Source: Granulicella tundricola MP5ACTX9
GTDB lineage: Bacteria > Acidobacteriota > Terriglobia > Terriglobales > Acidobacteriaceae
Direction: 5' to 3'
Length of the DNA stretch: 64,000 nt
Assembly (NCBI RefSeq): GCF_000178975.2
Contig: NC_015064.1
Coordinates: 310,001-374,000, forward strand
The translations under genes and the position numbers were made by a program. Below are positions 28,736-38,128 of the stretch, piece after piece (within the stretch, counting starts at the first letter, position 1; each line of letters opens with the position of its first letter). The notes below the pieces were generated by a model. The model was not told where the DNA came from and did not search any database. It saw nothing but the letters and a program-made list of their open reading frames with translations.

Positions 28736-29556
28736 ACACGATGCACGAAACTGCTGCTCAATACCGTCTCCTTTATATGCAACCCGATCCCGAAGTAGGG
28801 GAAAACATCTGCGTTGCAGTCATGTTCGGTGATGATTTATTGTTCGATCCAACTTTTTCAAAAGTGAAATGCCTCACCAGAGAATGGAGACCGGGTCTCC
28901 TTCGTTTGTATATGAATGAGATACGCATGACTCTATTGCGCGACACCTCTAATTTCGAAGTCTCCATCAAACGATTCGCCCCACTATTTAGCGCATCACG
29001 ACCGCGATATCTAGCCACTCCCGTGGCCCCTGAAACGAAAGTTGCGTTATATCAGGCCTACGTCGCCAATCGAAGCACGCTAGATGCTGCCGCCCGGAGA
29101 CGTGAATCTTTTGTAGAGCATGTGAACAGATTCGTCACCGCCCGAGAACTACCGCCTTCAACGGAAGTGATCGCAAATGCCACGGGCCGGGAGGTTCTCG
29201 GTCGCACAAAGGTCTCTGTCCGCCCCGTGGCACTTGCTTTGAAGGGATTGGCGCAGACCGTGTTGGTAGATGGTATCGACCTCAACCTTGACAGTGCAAA
29301 AATTGCAATTCAACAAGCGGGCCGCATTACCCACACTTTCTGGCAGTACAGGCTCTATGGAGCAGAGCAGAACAAAAACATTAAGCGCGTCGCCTTAGTC
29401 TTCAACGGAAATTCGCACAAGAAGGCAGATTTGAGAGATGCCCATGATTTCGCCTTTCAACAGTTCCAAACCGAATCCGACATCGTGATCGACGCAGCAT
29501 CCGAAGATGCGGACCGGCAGGTGCAAGGCTTCTTGGAACATTATTTGGGTCGATAA
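28726..29556 (+). CDS. DUF3037-like protein, partner of HipA-like kinase
   Basis: A 276-residue soluble protein. Its start, YRLLYMQPDPEVGENICVAV, followed by MFGDDLLFDPTF, matches the pattern of DUF3037 proteins (Y-x-L-L-x-Y-x-P-D, then GE-x-N-x-G-V-x-L-like). DUF3037 genes are often found next to short HipA-like kinases. The remaining 200 residues are unrecognised: a helical part with a basic segment (DAAARRRESF), then an alpha/beta part. The ATG at 28726 follows GAGGGAAGT and overlaps the kinase gene. It could be the antitoxin or an accessory of the kinase; no function is proven. Confidence 0.65.
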   Translation: MGIDTMHETAAQYRLLYMQPDPEVGENICVAVMFGDDLLFDPTFSKVKCLTREWRPGLLRLYMNEIRMTLLRDTSNFEVSIKRFAPLFSASRPRYLATPVAPETKVALYQAYVANRSTLDAAARRRESFVEHVNRFVTARELPPSTEVIANATGREVLGRTKVSVRPVALALKGLAQTVLVDGIDLNLDSAKIAIQQAGRITHTFWQYRLYGAEQNKNIKRVALVFNGNSHKKADLRDAHDFAFQQFQTESDIVIDAASEDADRQVQGFLEHYLGR

Positions 29557-30048
29557 GAATTCAGAACGCCATAGAGATGAGGGCTGCCATGCCCGGAAGG
29601 TTGCCAGAGGATAGGGCATCAAGTGCATAGTGAAACCGCACCCTTTTGCTATTAGGGCTAGAAGTTTTCTGCTTTCACTGTGGGAGGCGACCGGCGGGCC
29701 ATGACTTGAAAGGGCAGAAGTCTCTAAGCCATAACAATTGCAACCCAAAGCACATCAGACGGCTCTCTAACTAGTCCGTTACAGTGCTGCTCTATGACCC
29801 AAAAGAAGCCGCAGAAATCTGACGATCCGGGAGTCGGGCGCATTTGACTTACTTTGTTCAACTGTATCTGAGGTCGTTGCTAAATCGGAGAACACTTATT
29901 TCCCCTAGGCTTGGCTCCCTACTTGGGGTCATTCCAACGCGCCAAGGACTGTTTTTTTTGAATATAAGCAGGATGCCGTGGTCCCCGAACCGAGAGATCA
30001 GATTAAGGCTTCCGTGGCCGGAGGTGGCTTTGCTGCTGATGGGACTAG
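29557..30048. other. 492-base gap before the IS element
   Basis: No convincing gene is seen; several short frames on both strands lack ribosome-binding sites and family patterns. It lies between the DUF3037-like gene and the left end of the IS, so part may be remains of a gene cut by the insertion. Confidence 0.4.
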
Positions 30049-31218
30049 GGAAACTCTGCACAAGTTCTGCGTCCGCGGCCTGATGGATTAATCTGATGGT
30101 TAGGGGTGGATGGCGATGAAGCAGCAGACGTTTGCGTCCCAGTCGATCTTTGAGAAGTATGGGCGGAAGTCTCGGCGGGAGCTGTTTTTGGATGAGATGG
30201 AAGTGGTTGTTCCGTGGCCCGAGTTACAGGCTCTGGTCGAACCGCACTACCCGAAGGCCGGCAACGGCCGTCGTCCTGTCGGGCTTGCGATCATGCTTCG
30301 GACGTACTTTATGCAACAGTGGTTCAACTTGTCCGACCCCGGCGTCGAAGAGGCGTTTTATGAGTCCTTCACGCTGCGGCGGTTCGCTGGTGTTGACCTG
30401 GGCGTGGCTCCGGCACCGGATGAAACGACAGTGCTGCGCTTCCGCCACCTGCTCGAAAAGCATGACCTTGGCGGTGCCATGCTCGACGCGGTGAACCTGC
30501 ATCTGGCGGCCAGGGGCATCCGCATCGAGACCGGCACGATCGTGGATGCGACCATTATTCATGCGCCTTCTTCGACCAAGAACGAGAAGAAAGAGCGTGA
30601 TCCGGCGATGCGTCAGACTCGTAAGGGCAAGCAGTGGTACTTCGGACTGAAGGCGCACATCGGCGTTGATGCAAAAGAAGGTCACGTGCATTCGGTGGCG
30701 ACGTCTGCGGCCAACGTTTCAGACGTTCACATGCTGCCGGATTTGCTGCATGGCGACGAGCGAAAGGTGTGGGGCGACGGCGGCTATCAAGGCCAGACCA
30801 AGGCCATCCGGCAGGCCGCGCCCAAGGCCCAGGACATGACCTGCAAGCGAACCAGGTTCAAGAACTATGTCGATGAAGCGGCAAAGAAGAAGAATACGAC
30901 GAAATCAAAAGTAAGAGCGAAAGTAGAACACGTCTTCCGTATCCTGAAGCGCGTCTTCGGCTTCGACAAGGTACGCTACAGAGGCATCGCCAAGAACCAT
31001 CACCGGCTATGCGCCAACTTCGCCCTCATCAACCTCTACCTCCACCGCAAGCACCTGGCGGGAACCGCCGCCTAGCGCCGGGAGACGGGCTATGAGTCTT
31101 CGACTCCGCACAAACCCCAGCCAGAACAAGCAAAGCACGGCCCAACCGCAGAAAAACTTGGCCGCCGACTCAAGTCACACACCGACATCGTCAAATCGGC
31201 CGCCTGCGCAGAGGCTCC
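30049..31218 (+). mobile_element. IS5-type insertion sequence, 1170 bp
   Basis: The ends are imperfect inverted repeats: left GGAAACTCTGCACAAG, right (reversed) GGAGCCTCTGCGCAGG, 12 of 16 identical. CTAG flanks both ends (30045-30048 and 31219-31222), a 4-bp target duplication of the YTAR kind typical of IS5-group elements. One complete transposase gene fills the element, which therefore looks recently active. Confidence 0.87.
30110..31075 (+). CDS. IS5-family transposase
   Basis: A 321-residue DDE transposase. The N-terminal domain (QSIFEKYGRKSRRELFLDEM, then HYPKAGNGRRPVGLAIMLRT) is the IS5 DUF772-like region. The catalytic residues are Asp in GTIVDATIIHAPSS, Asp in VWGDGGYQG and Glu in RAKVEHVFRILKRVFGF. 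The length and single reading frame are normal for the IS5 group, and no frameshift is seen. It is preceded by a GGGGTGG ribosome-binding stretch. Confidence 0.96.
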   Translation: MAMKQQTFASQSIFEKYGRKSRRELFLDEMEVVVPWPELQALVEPHYPKAGNGRRPVGLAIMLRTYFMQQWFNLSDPGVEEAFYESFTLRRFAGVDLGVAPAPDETTVLRFRHLLEKHDLGGAMLDAVNLHLAARGIRIETGTIVDATIIHAPSSTKNEKKERDPAMRQTRKGKQWYFGLKAHIGVDAKEGHVHSVATSAANVSDVHMLPDLLHGDERKVWGDGGYQGQTKAIRQAAPKAQDMTCKRTRFKNYVDEAAKKKNTTKSKVRAKVEHVFRILKRVFGFDKVRYRGIAKNHHRLCANFALINLYLHRKHLAGTAA

Positions 31219-31392
31219 CTAGGTGCGCTCGCGACAATTCTGGTCTAATATACCCATATACAGCAGAGTAGGCTTTTTCAGGTTTGGGTTCCGCTGCATC
31301 GTCATGAGACCGCCGCTTTCGTCACATGCCTGACGTTCAGTTTAGGCATTACCCTGGCCTATTGGAAAAGACAGCAGCCCCTGACGTATGGC

Positions 31393-31770
31393 TTGGCAGA
31401 ACTCCTATTCGGCATGACGTGCGCTTATGCCCTGACTAATCGACCTTTCAACGCTACTGCTTTATCTGTGAGCATCGGTCTCGGTTCTGCACTCTATGTG
31501 TGCTCAAGAGGAGCAGGAAACATCGGGGAGGCGTTCAAGGGTAACGGAGGGCAGGATCGCTTTGATCGAAAAATTGTTGGCTTTAGAGCCGGGAGGATGA
31601 TCGACCATGCCAATAAGGCTTCTCAAACTGAAAATAAGTTCGTCAGAATTGCAGAGGCCTTTGAAATTCTCTGGATACTTCAATCCTCTGGATACAACCT
31701 CCGGTTGATTAAACTCCTAATCGCAAAGTTGACAGCACTAAGCGCCGTTGACCGTGTGTCAGCGAAATGA
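31393..31770 (+). CDS. Hypothetical membrane protein, probably lacking its 5' end
   Basis: From a TTG at 31393 the frame gives 125 residues with hydrophobic stretches (LLFGMTCAYALTN and ALSVSIGLGSALYVCS) and a soluble helical tail. The same frame is open upstream to about 31247 and adds another hydrophobic segment (FVTCLTFSLGITLAYW) but has no ATG, GTG or TTG start there. The IS right end is at 31218, so the gene may have been truncated by the insertion. I do not recognise the family. Confidence 0.4.
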   Translation: MAELLFGMTCAYALTNRPFNATALSVSIGLGSALYVCSRGAGNIGEAFKGNGGQDRFDRKIVGFRAGRMIDHANKASQTENKFVRIAEAFEILWILQSSGYNLRLIKLLIAKLTALSAVDRVSAK

Positions 31771-31892
31771 TGGGAATTTTGTAGGGAGTGGCTGCTTAGA
31801 TCAGCTTGTACTGGCCCATATTGTCTTAGAGAAAACCCGCTAAATGCAAGCAGATGATGCCTGAAGCAAGCGGTGGCAAGACCGCTCGGGGA

Positions 31893-31933
31893 GATTATGA
31901 GTCCGCTGCTCTAACCAATTGAGCTATAGGCCC
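31893..31933 (-). repeat. Right attachment-site repeat (displaced tRNA 5' half)
   Basis: It is identical over 41 bases to the 5' half of the tRNA at 24303-24343, with no 3' half attached. It is the displaced original chromosomal 5' half, marking the right end of the island. Confidence 0.88.
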
Positions 31934-31944
31934 GCCGAATCCCT

Positions 31945-31950
31945 ATTCTA
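31945..31950 (-). promoter_or_regulatory. Candidate -10 box of the original tRNA promoter
   Basis: On the minus strand TAGAAT stands 11 bases before the displaced tRNA 5' end, the distance expected for a tRNA promoter with start a few bases before the mature 5' end. The -35 region is weak. It overlaps the stop codon of the neighbouring small gene. Confidence 0.4.
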
Positions 31951-32130
31951 CTTCGTCCCAGCCGACCCCGGCGTTACGTTCGCATCCTCCGGAGCGGAAG
32001 GATTCAGATGCCCCTCTTTATTCTCAGGCGTTTCCGATTTCACATCCGTCTTGCCCGGCCCCGCCGTTGAAGCATCGCCGTTATAGCCCGAAGGCTCCTT
32101 CGCCCCACCCGGTTGATCGTTCGCACTCAT
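31948..32130 (-). CDS. Small disordered hypothetical protein
   Basis: A 60-residue protein beginning [20 protein letters not shown], rich in Gly, Pro, Ser, Glu and Lys, without hydrophobic segments, so probably disordered. A GGAAAGG stretch nine bases before the ATG at 32130 supports this start; the frame is also open to an ATG at 32208. Before the island arrived it lay directly upstream of the tRNA gene. It is divergent from rfbB. Confidence 0.5.
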   Translation of the reverse strand: MSANDQPGGAKEPSGYNGDASTAGPGKTDVKSETPENKEGHLNPSAPEDANVTPGSAGTK

Positions 32131-32260
32131 AACCCCAGCCTTTCCTGCATCCATCCAATCTGAGGCCGAATCCACCTCACCCGTTGCCTCACCAACTCTG
32201 GTTGGCATCTCAGACTTTGTAGACTACTTCAGTGTGGGTAGTCTGTTTGAGAGAGGTAAT

Positions 32261-33361
32261 TTGATCGATCCCGAAAGCATTCTCGTCACCGGTGGCGCCG
32301 GATTCATCGGCTCCAACTTCGTTCTCGACTGGTTCGCCCAGCCCGCCCAGGCCACCCGCCTGATCAATCTCGACAAGCTCACCTACGCCGGCAACCCCGC
32401 CAATCTTGAATCCCTCCGCGGCAACCCCGGCTACACCTTCGTCCAGGGCGATATCAACGACGCCGCACTCGTCGCCAAGCTCTTTGCCGAGCACCAGCCC
32501 AAAGCCATCGTCCACTTCGCCGCTGAAAGCCACGTCGACCGTTCCATCGTCGGCCCGGAGGCCTTCCTCAAGACCAACATCGACGGCACCTTCACCCTCC
32601 TGCAGGCCGCAAAGAACTACTACGCGACGCTCACCCCTGAGCGGCAGGAAGACTTCCGCTTCCTCCACGTCTCCACGGACGAGGTCTACGGCACCCTCGC
32701 ACCCGAAGACCCCGCCTTCCATGAAAAGACGCCCTACGCCCCCAACAGCCCGTATGCCGCCTCCAAGGCTGCCAGCGATCACCTGGTCCGCGCCTGGTTC
32801 CACACCTACGGCCTGCCCACGATCATCACCAACTGCTCCAACAACTACGGCCCGTACCACTTCCCGGAGAAGTTGATCCCGCTGATGATCACGCATGCCC
32901 TTGAAGGCAAGCCGCTGCCCATCTACGGCGACGGCCAGCAGATCCGCGACTGGCTCTACGTCCGCGATCACTGCTCCGCCCTCCGCACGGTTCTCGCCAC
33001 CGGCCGCGTAGGCGAAACCTACAACGTCGGTGGCGGCAACCAGCGCTCGAACCTCCAGGTCGTGAACCGTCTCTGCGAGATCCTCGACGAACTTCGCCCA
33101 GACTCGCCCCATGCCCCCCACGCGCAGTTGATCCGGTACGTCACGGACCGCCCCGGCCACGATCGCCGCTACGCCATCGACGCCCGCAAGTTGGAATCCG
33201 AGCTCAACTGGCACGCCCAGGAAAGCTTTGAGACCGGCCTCCGCAAGACCGTCGAGTGGTACCTCGCAAACTCCCCCTGGGTCGACAACGTCACCAGCGG
33301 CGCATACCAGAACTGGATGGCGCAGAACTACGGCAGCCGGACAGAAGAGGGCAGCAAATGA
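32261..33361 (+). CDS. rfbB: dTDP-glucose 4,6-dehydratase
   Basis: A 366-residue extended short-chain dehydrogenase, second enzyme of dTDP-L-rhamnose synthesis. It shows the NAD motif [12 protein letters not shown] near the start, [12 protein letters not shown], the catalytic STDEVYG and Tyr-Lys pair [11 protein letters not shown], and [14 protein letters not shown]. The start taken is TTG at 32261, five bases after GAGAGG, giving [12 protein letters not shown]; a GTG at 32234 is possible but has no better site. It overlaps rfbA by four bases (ATGA). First gene of the rhamnose operon. Confidence 0.95.
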   Translation: MIDPESILVTGGAGFIGSNFVLDWFAQPAQATRLINLDKLTYAGNPANLESLRGNPGYTFVQGDINDAALVAKLFAEHQPKAIVHFAAESHVDRSIVGPEAFLKTNIDGTFTLLQAAKNYYATLTPERQEDFRFLHVSTDEVYGTLAPEDPAFHEKTPYAPNSPYAASKAASDHLVRAWFHTYGLPTIITNCSNNYGPYHFPEKLIPLMITHALEGKPLPIYGDGQQIRDWLYVRDHCSALRTVLATGRVGETYNVGGGNQRSNLQVVNRLCEILDELRPDSPHAPHAQLIRYVTDRPGHDRRYAIDARKLESELNWHAQESFETGLRKTVEWYLANSPWVDNVTSGAYQNWMAQNYGSRTEEGSK

Positions 33362-34233
33362 AGGGAATCATCCTCGCCGGAGGCTCCGGCACGCGGCTTC
33401 ACCCGGTCACGCAGTCCGTCTCCAAGCAACTCCTGCCGGTCTACGACAAGCCCATGATCTACTACCCGCTCTCGGCCCTTATGCTCACCGGCATCCGCGA
33501 GATCCTGATCATCTCCACGCCGGAGGACACCCCGCGCTTCGAGCAGTTGCTCGGCGACGGCAAACGCTGGGGCATCTCCCTCACCTATGCCGTCCAGCCC
33601 TCGCCCGATGGCCTCGCCCAGGCCTTCCTCATCGGCAAGGACTTCCTCGCCGGTGAGGGCTGCTGCCTCGTCCTTGGCGACAACATCTTCTACGGCCACG
33701 ACTTCCCCAAGAACCTCCGCGCTGCCGCGGCCAACGTCAGCGGAGCCACCGTCTTCGCCTACGCCGTCCATGACCCTGAGCGTTACGGCGTCGTGGAGTT
33801 CGACGCCAGCGGGAAGGCCATCTCACTGGAAGAGAAGCCCCTCAAGCCCAAGTCCCGCTACGCCGTCACCGGTATCTACTTCTACGACGCCCAGGTCGTC
33901 GGCATCGCGGAGAACCTCAAGCCCTCACCTCGCGGCGAGCTCGAGATCACGGACGTCAACCGCTGGTATATGGAGCGCGGACAGCTTCGCACGGAGGTCC
34001 TCGGCCGTGGCATGGCGTGGCTGGACACCGGCACCCACGACTCTCTGCTCGACGCCTCGAACTTCATCCAGACCATTGAGAAGCGCCAGGGGCTCAAGGT
34101 CTCCTGTCCGGAGGAGATCGCCTTCCGCCTCGGTTATATCGACGCGGAGCAGCTTCGTGTTCTCGCTGGCAAGATCGCCAAGAGCACCTACGGCCAGTAC
34201 CTTCTGCGCCTCATCGAGGAGCCCGTCTATTAG
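33358..34233 (+). CDS. rfbA: Glucose-1-phosphate thymidylyltransferase
   Basis: A 291-residue nucleotidyltransferase, first enzyme of dTDP-L-rhamnose synthesis (glucose-1-phosphate plus dTTP to dTDP-glucose). The signature [20 protein letters not shown] opens the protein, then [17 protein letters not shown], the metal Asp in [10 protein letters not shown] and the second in [13 protein letters not shown]. It starts within the end of rfbB in an ATGA overlap and ends 16 bases before rfbD. Confidence 0.97.
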   Translation: MKGIILAGGSGTRLHPVTQSVSKQLLPVYDKPMIYYPLSALMLTGIREILIISTPEDTPRFEQLLGDGKRWGISLTYAVQPSPDGLAQAFLIGKDFLAGEGCCLVLGDNIFYGHDFPKNLRAAAANVSGATVFAYAVHDPERYGVVEFDASGKAISLEEKPLKPKSRYAVTGIYFYDAQVVGIAENLKPSPRGELEITDVNRWYMERGQLRTEVLGRGMAWLDTGTHDSLLDASNFIQTIEKRQGLKVSCPEEIAFRLGYIDAEQLRVLAGKIAKSTYGQYLLRLIEEPVY

Positions 34234-34249
34234 CCTCGCATCGGAAAGC

Positions 34250-35152
34250 ATGATCCTCCTCACTGGTTCCACCGGCCAGGTCGGCAGCGCGCTGGTGCAG
34301 GCCCTCGCTCCGTTCGGCCGGGTCGTCGCACCCACCCGCGCGGAGCTTGACCTCGTCCATCCTGCCTCCGTCCGCGAGTTCGTCCGCAAGGTCAACCCCC
34401 GCTGGATCGTCAATCCAGCCGCCTACACCGCCGTCGATAAAGCCGAGTCTGAGACCGCCCAGGCCTACGCGGTCAACGCAGAGCTCCCACGCATCCTCGG
34501 CGAAGAGGCCGCGCAGTCCGGCGCAGCCGTCATCCACTTCTCCACCGACTACATCTTCGACGGCGAAGGCACCTTGCCTTACACAGAAAAAGACATCCCC
34601 GCCCCCCATAGCATCTACGGCTCTACGAAGCTGGAAGGCGAACGCGCCCTTGCCGCCACCGGTGCCGCCCACCTCATCTTCCGCACCTCCTGGGTCTACG
34701 GAGCCACCGGCAAGAACTTCCTCTTGACCATCCTCAACGCCGCCAAGGCACGCCCTGAGCTACGCATCGTCGCAGACCAGCACGGCGCACCCACCTGGTC
34801 GCGCGATCTCGCCCGCCTCACGAATCACGCCATCGCCCGCGCAGAGACCCTCGCAAACGGCCGGCCCTTGCCGGAGGCCCTCCAGCCCCTCAGCGGCGTC
34901 TACCACGCCTGCGCCGCCGGAGAGACCACATGGTTCGGCTTCGCACAAGCCGCCGTCGAACATGAGCAGCAGCGCGACCCCGCCCAGAAGCTCGCCACCC
35001 TCACCCCCATCACCACCGCCGAGTACCCCACCCCCGCACGCCGCCCCGCCAACAGCCGCATGGACACCTCCAAGCTCGGCAGCCTGCTCGGCTTCCACTT
35101 CCCGCAGTGGCAGGACTCCCTCAACTCCGTCCTCGCGGAGCTACACCTCTAG
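34250..35152 (+). CDS. rfbD: dTDP-4-dehydrorhamnose reductase
   Basis: A 300-residue NAD(P)H-dependent reductase, last step of dTDP-L-rhamnose synthesis. Visible are LLTGSTGQVGSALVQAL (cofactor loop), WIVNPAAYTAVDKAES, FSTDYIFDGEG with the Ser/Thr site and the Tyr-Lys pair SIYGSTKLEGE. The ATG at 34250 follows TCGGAAAGC. It overlaps neither neighbour and lies 13 bases before the glycosyltransferase, in the same operon. Confidence 0.96.
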   Translation: MILLTGSTGQVGSALVQALAPFGRVVAPTRAELDLVHPASVREFVRKVNPRWIVNPAAYTAVDKAESETAQAYAVNAELPRILGEEAAQSGAAVIHFSTDYIFDGEGTLPYTEKDIPAPHSIYGSTKLEGERALAATGAAHLIFRTSWVYGATGKNFLLTILNAAKARPELRIVADQHGAPTWSRDLARLTNHAIARAETLANGRPLPEALQPLSGVYHACAAGETTWFGFAQAAVEHEQQRDPAQKLATLTPITTAEYPTPARRPANSRMDTSKLGSLLGFHFPQWQDSLNSVLAELHL

Positions 35153-35165
35153 TATCCTGAGCCGG

Positions 35166-36407
35166 ATGACAGAATCCACAAGCCGGGCCGCCTGCACTAT
35201 CGTCTCGCCCAACTATCTCGCCTACGCCCGCACCATCGCCACCTCGTACCTCGCCCAGCACCCGGGCCACCGCTTCTTCGTGCTCCTCGTAGCAGACCTC
35301 GCGGATACCACCGCCTTCGCCGCTGAGCCCTACACCGCAGTCGCCGTCAACGAGATTGGCCTCCCGGACCTCCCCGCCGAGGCCATGAAGTACGACATCC
35401 TGGAGCTCAACACCAACGTCAAGCCCACCTTCCTCAAGTACCTCATCGCCCGCTACAGCCTCACCCGCCTCGTCTATCTCGACCCCGACATCTTCTGCTA
35501 CGCCCCCCTCACCCCGGTCTTCGACGCACTCGAAACCCACGACGCCGTCCTCACCCCCCACATCACCACCCCGGTCTTCGACGGCAAGACCCCCGGCGAG
35601 CAGGATCTCCTCTTCAACGGCACCTATAACCTCGGCTTCATCGCCGTCCGCAATACGCCGGAGAGCCTGCGTCTGTTGGACTGGTGGGAGCGCCGGTGCC
35701 TCGACCTCGGCTACAGTGAAGGCCGCACCGGTCTTTTTGTAGACCAGAAATGGATGAACCTCGCTCCCGGCCTCTTTGAGCAGGTCAAAATTCTCCGCCA
35801 CCCCGGCTGCAACATGGCGTACTGGAACCTGCACGAGCGTTCCATCGCCGCCTCAGCCCCGGCCTATGCCGTTCGAGGGCCGGACGGCGAATCCCCCCTC
35901 TGCTTCTTCCACTTCAGCGGCATCGTCCCCTCGGACCCGGCCGTTCTCTCCAAGCACACGGACCGCTTCACCCTCGCCCAGCGCACCGACCTCACGCAGC
36001 TCTTCGCGGACTATAAGGCCCAGGTCCTCGCCAACTCCGGTTCCAGCCTGGAGGCCATCCCTTACGGCTTCGACACCTTCCCGGACGGCACCACCATCAC
36101 GCGCCTCTGCCGCCGCCTTTACGCAAAGCACCAAGCTCACTTTTCCGACAATCCCTTCATCGGCGCATGGTCGGCCTACGCCCGCAAGCAGGGGCTCGTC
36201 GCCGGCAAGGCCGCCCCGCAGAAGGCCACCTGGAAGGACTTCTCCTCCAAGGATCGCCGTGTGGAGATGGTCCACACCCTTCTGCGGACCGCGCTCCGCA
36301 TCCTCGGCCCCAACCGCTACGAGCTACTTATGCGTTACTTGGCGCACATAGCCGTCCTTCGCAACCAGAGCGTTTTCCTCAACAAAGGCCTGCCGCCGCA
36401 GGTGTAG
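35166..36407 (+). CDS. Glycosyltransferase (GT-A-like)
   Basis: A 413-residue protein of the GT-A-like kind. It begins CTIVSPNYLAYARTIATSYL, and RLVYLDPDIFCYAPLTPVFD carries the DxD-like metal motif, followed by NGTYNLGFIAVRNTPE and FVDQKWMNLAPG. The C-terminal third contains a helical part with no recognised domain. The gene is in the rhamnose operon, so transfer of rhamnose or another sugar to a surface glycan is likely, but donor and acceptor are unknown. It ends 6 bases from the convergent rfbC stop. Confidence 0.82.
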   Translation: MTESTSRAACTIVSPNYLAYARTIATSYLAQHPGHRFFVLLVADLADTTAFAAEPYTAVAVNEIGLPDLPAEAMKYDILELNTNVKPTFLKYLIARYSLTRLVYLDPDIFCYAPLTPVFDALETHDAVLTPHITTPVFDGKTPGEQDLLFNGTYNLGFIAVRNTPESLRLLDWWERRCLDLGYSEGRTGLFVDQKWMNLAPGLFEQVKILRHPGCNMAYWNLHERSIAASAPAYAVRGPDGESPLCFFHFSGIVPSDPAVLSKHTDRFTLAQRTDLTQLFADYKAQVLANSGSSLEAIPYGFDTFPDGTTITRLCRRLYAKHQAHFSDNPFIGAWSAYARKQGLVAGKAAPQKATWKDFSSKDRRVEMVHTLLRTALRILGPNRYELLMRYLAHIAVLRNQSVFLNKGLPPQV

Positions 36408-36413
36408 CCGGAG

Positions 36414-36968
36414 CTAGGGCAGATCGGCCTCGGCAAACGTCTTCCCCAGCGCATCCTTGCCGCTGATGGAGGGCGTAATGCCTTCCAGCGGCCACGGAAT
36501 CGCCAGGGTCGGGTCGTCCCATTTAACACACCGTTCACCTAACGGATGGTATAAATCAGTCGTCTTATATAGAACCTCAGCAGTCTCAGAGAGTACGAGG
36601 AATCCGTGAGCGAAACCTTCGGGAATCCACAAAAGCTCCAGCTCGCCCGCGTCGTTCAGCGGCTTCAGGTCGAACGCGGCCCATTTGCCGAAATCCGGCG
36701 ACTCACGCCGCAGATCCACCGCGACGTCCCAGATATGACCAGAAAGGCACCGCACCAGCTTCCCCTGCGGCCGCTCCAACTGGTAATGCAGCCCGCGCAG
36801 CACGCCTTTTGCAGAAAAAGATTGATTGTCCTGCACGAACTGTGCTGGCAGCCCATTTGCCGCAAACGCCTGCGTATTGAACATTTCCGCGAACCAACCG
36901 CGGTCGTCCCCGAACCGGCGGGGACGAATCAGCTTCACATCAAACAGCGGAGTGTCGATTATTTGCAT
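36414..36968 (-). CDS. rfbC: dTDP-4-dehydrorhamnose 3,5-epimerase
   Basis: A 184-residue cupin-fold epimerase, third enzyme of dTDP-L-rhamnose synthesis. The core motifs are GWFAEMFNTQAF, FVQDNQSFSAKGVLRGLHYQ (with the catalytic His), GHIWDVAVDLR and WIPEGFAHGFLVLSE. It is encoded on the opposite strand to rfbBAD but only 6 bases from the operon's last stop, and completes the pathway. Its promoter lies in the gap to its right. Confidence 0.97.
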   Translation of the reverse strand: MQIIDTPLFDVKLIRPRRFGDDRGWFAEMFNTQAFAANGLPAQFVQDNQSFSAKGVLRGLHYQLERPQGKLVRCLSGHIWDVAVDLRRESPDFGKWAAFDLKPLNDAGELELLWIPEGFAHGFLVLSETAEVLYKTTDLYHPLGERCVKWDDPTLAIPWPLEGITPSISGKDALGKTFAEADLP

Positions 36969-37359
36969 CCCACTATCTTAATTGGGAATGTTGCCTTGAT
37001 TGAAACTGCTTGCAGATAACTGCTGTTCAGCCTTGTTGCGTCTCGCTCAGTCAAGTAAGCTGGTCAGACAGAACAAGTTGAGGATATCCGAGCGGCACAG
37101 GCCCCAACTGTATGACTTGTTGCATTCCCGTTGATTCACTCGCTGCTTGGGGAACGATCCGCCGGATCACACAGGACGGGGACGTCGGTTGAGACAGGAA
37201 TGGTGACAGATTTGATGGGCCAGACTTTACGCTACACAGGGAATAGGACCAACGTTACGCGTCGGCAAACTCAGCCATACTCGATCGGAACATCAGTGGC
37301 CTTCTTTTACCTTGTCGCGCCGATGTGGCTCAGCCGCTCCGGCCAGGACGGCGCAACCT
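36969..37359. other. 391-base divergent gap with no gene
   Basis: Between rfbC and the sugar transferase, so it should hold both promoters. A 79-codon frame (37131-37370) lacks a ribosome-binding site and family pattern and overlaps the next gene. No sure promoter boxes or terminators are visible. Confidence 0.5.
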
Positions 37360-38103
37360 ATGGCGAATGAATCGCACCCCGGCGACACCCGCGCCGTCAT
37401 GGTCTCGGCAACCGACTTCGGCTTTGAAAACTACGAGATCAACGGCCGAAACCGCACCGTCCGCGTTAATACCCTGCCGGCCCGCCTCTTTCGTTATCGC
37501 GTCGTCAAGCGCATCATGGATATTACCCTGGTCGCGATCTCCATCCCCGTGCTCGTTCCGGTGCTGTTGATCGTCGCGGCCGTCGTCCGCTTCACCTCGC
37601 CCGGCCCCATCTTCTTCTCCCACCGCCGTATCTGTAAGGATGGCTCCTTCTTTTCCATGTGGAAGTTCCGCACCATGTGCGTCAACTCCGCTGAGGTGCT
37701 GGACGACTACCTCGCCAACCACCCCTCCGCCCGCTCCGAGTGGAACCGCACCCATAAGCTCAAGCAGGACCCCCGCATCACCTCCGTCGGTCTCTTCCTC
37801 CGCCGCTACAGCCTGGACGAGCTCCCCCAGATCTGGAACGTCGTCTCAGGCGAGATGAGCCTCGTCGGCCCACGCCCCATCGTCGCCGCCGAAGTGGAGA
37901 AATACGGCGAGTGCTTCCACTGCTATACCCGCGTCAAGCCAGGCCTGACCGGTCTCTGGCAGGTCTCCGGCCGCAGCAAGCTCTCCTATGACGCCCGCGT
38001 CAAGCTGGACTGCGATTACGTCAAAACCTGGTCGCTCTTCAGCGATATCGGCATCCTCGCCATCACCTTCAAGTCCGTCGTCAACCAGGACGGGGCCTAT
38101 TAG
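37360..38103 (+). CDS. Polyprenyl-phosphate sugar phosphotransferase
   Basis: A 247-residue initiating glycosyltransferase that puts sugar-1-phosphate on undecaprenyl phosphate at the inner membrane. It has the membrane helix [20 protein letters not shown] with the PglC/WbaP-type pattern, [19 protein letters not shown], and [20 protein letters not shown] followed by LVGPRP. The four-helix N-terminal domain of WbaP is absent, so this is the minimal type. An ATG at 37360 follows AGGACGG. It probably starts the glycan built by the neighbouring transferases, and GT4 follows 25 bases later. Confidence 0.92.
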   Translation: MANESHPGDTRAVMVSATDFGFENYEINGRNRTVRVNTLPARLFRYRVVKRIMDITLVAISIPVLVPVLLIVAAVVRFTSPGPIFFSHRRICKDGSFFSMWKFRTMCVNSAEVLDDYLANHPSARSEWNRTHKLKQDPRITSVGLFLRRYSLDELPQIWNVVSGEMSLVGPRPIVAAEVEKYGECFHCYTRVKPGLTGLWQVSGRSKLSYDARVKLDCDYVKTWSLFSDIGILAITFKSVVNQDGAY

Positions 38104-38128
38104 TTCCACCCGCCGCGTAGAACACCCG

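Noticed and set aside
29844..30083. 79-codon frame before the IS
   Set aside because: It starts at a TTG without a ribosome-binding site, runs across the IS left end and has no family pattern.
37131..37370. 79-codon frame in the rfbC/sugar-transferase gap
   Set aside because: No ribosome-binding site or recognisable product, and it overlaps the start of the next gene.
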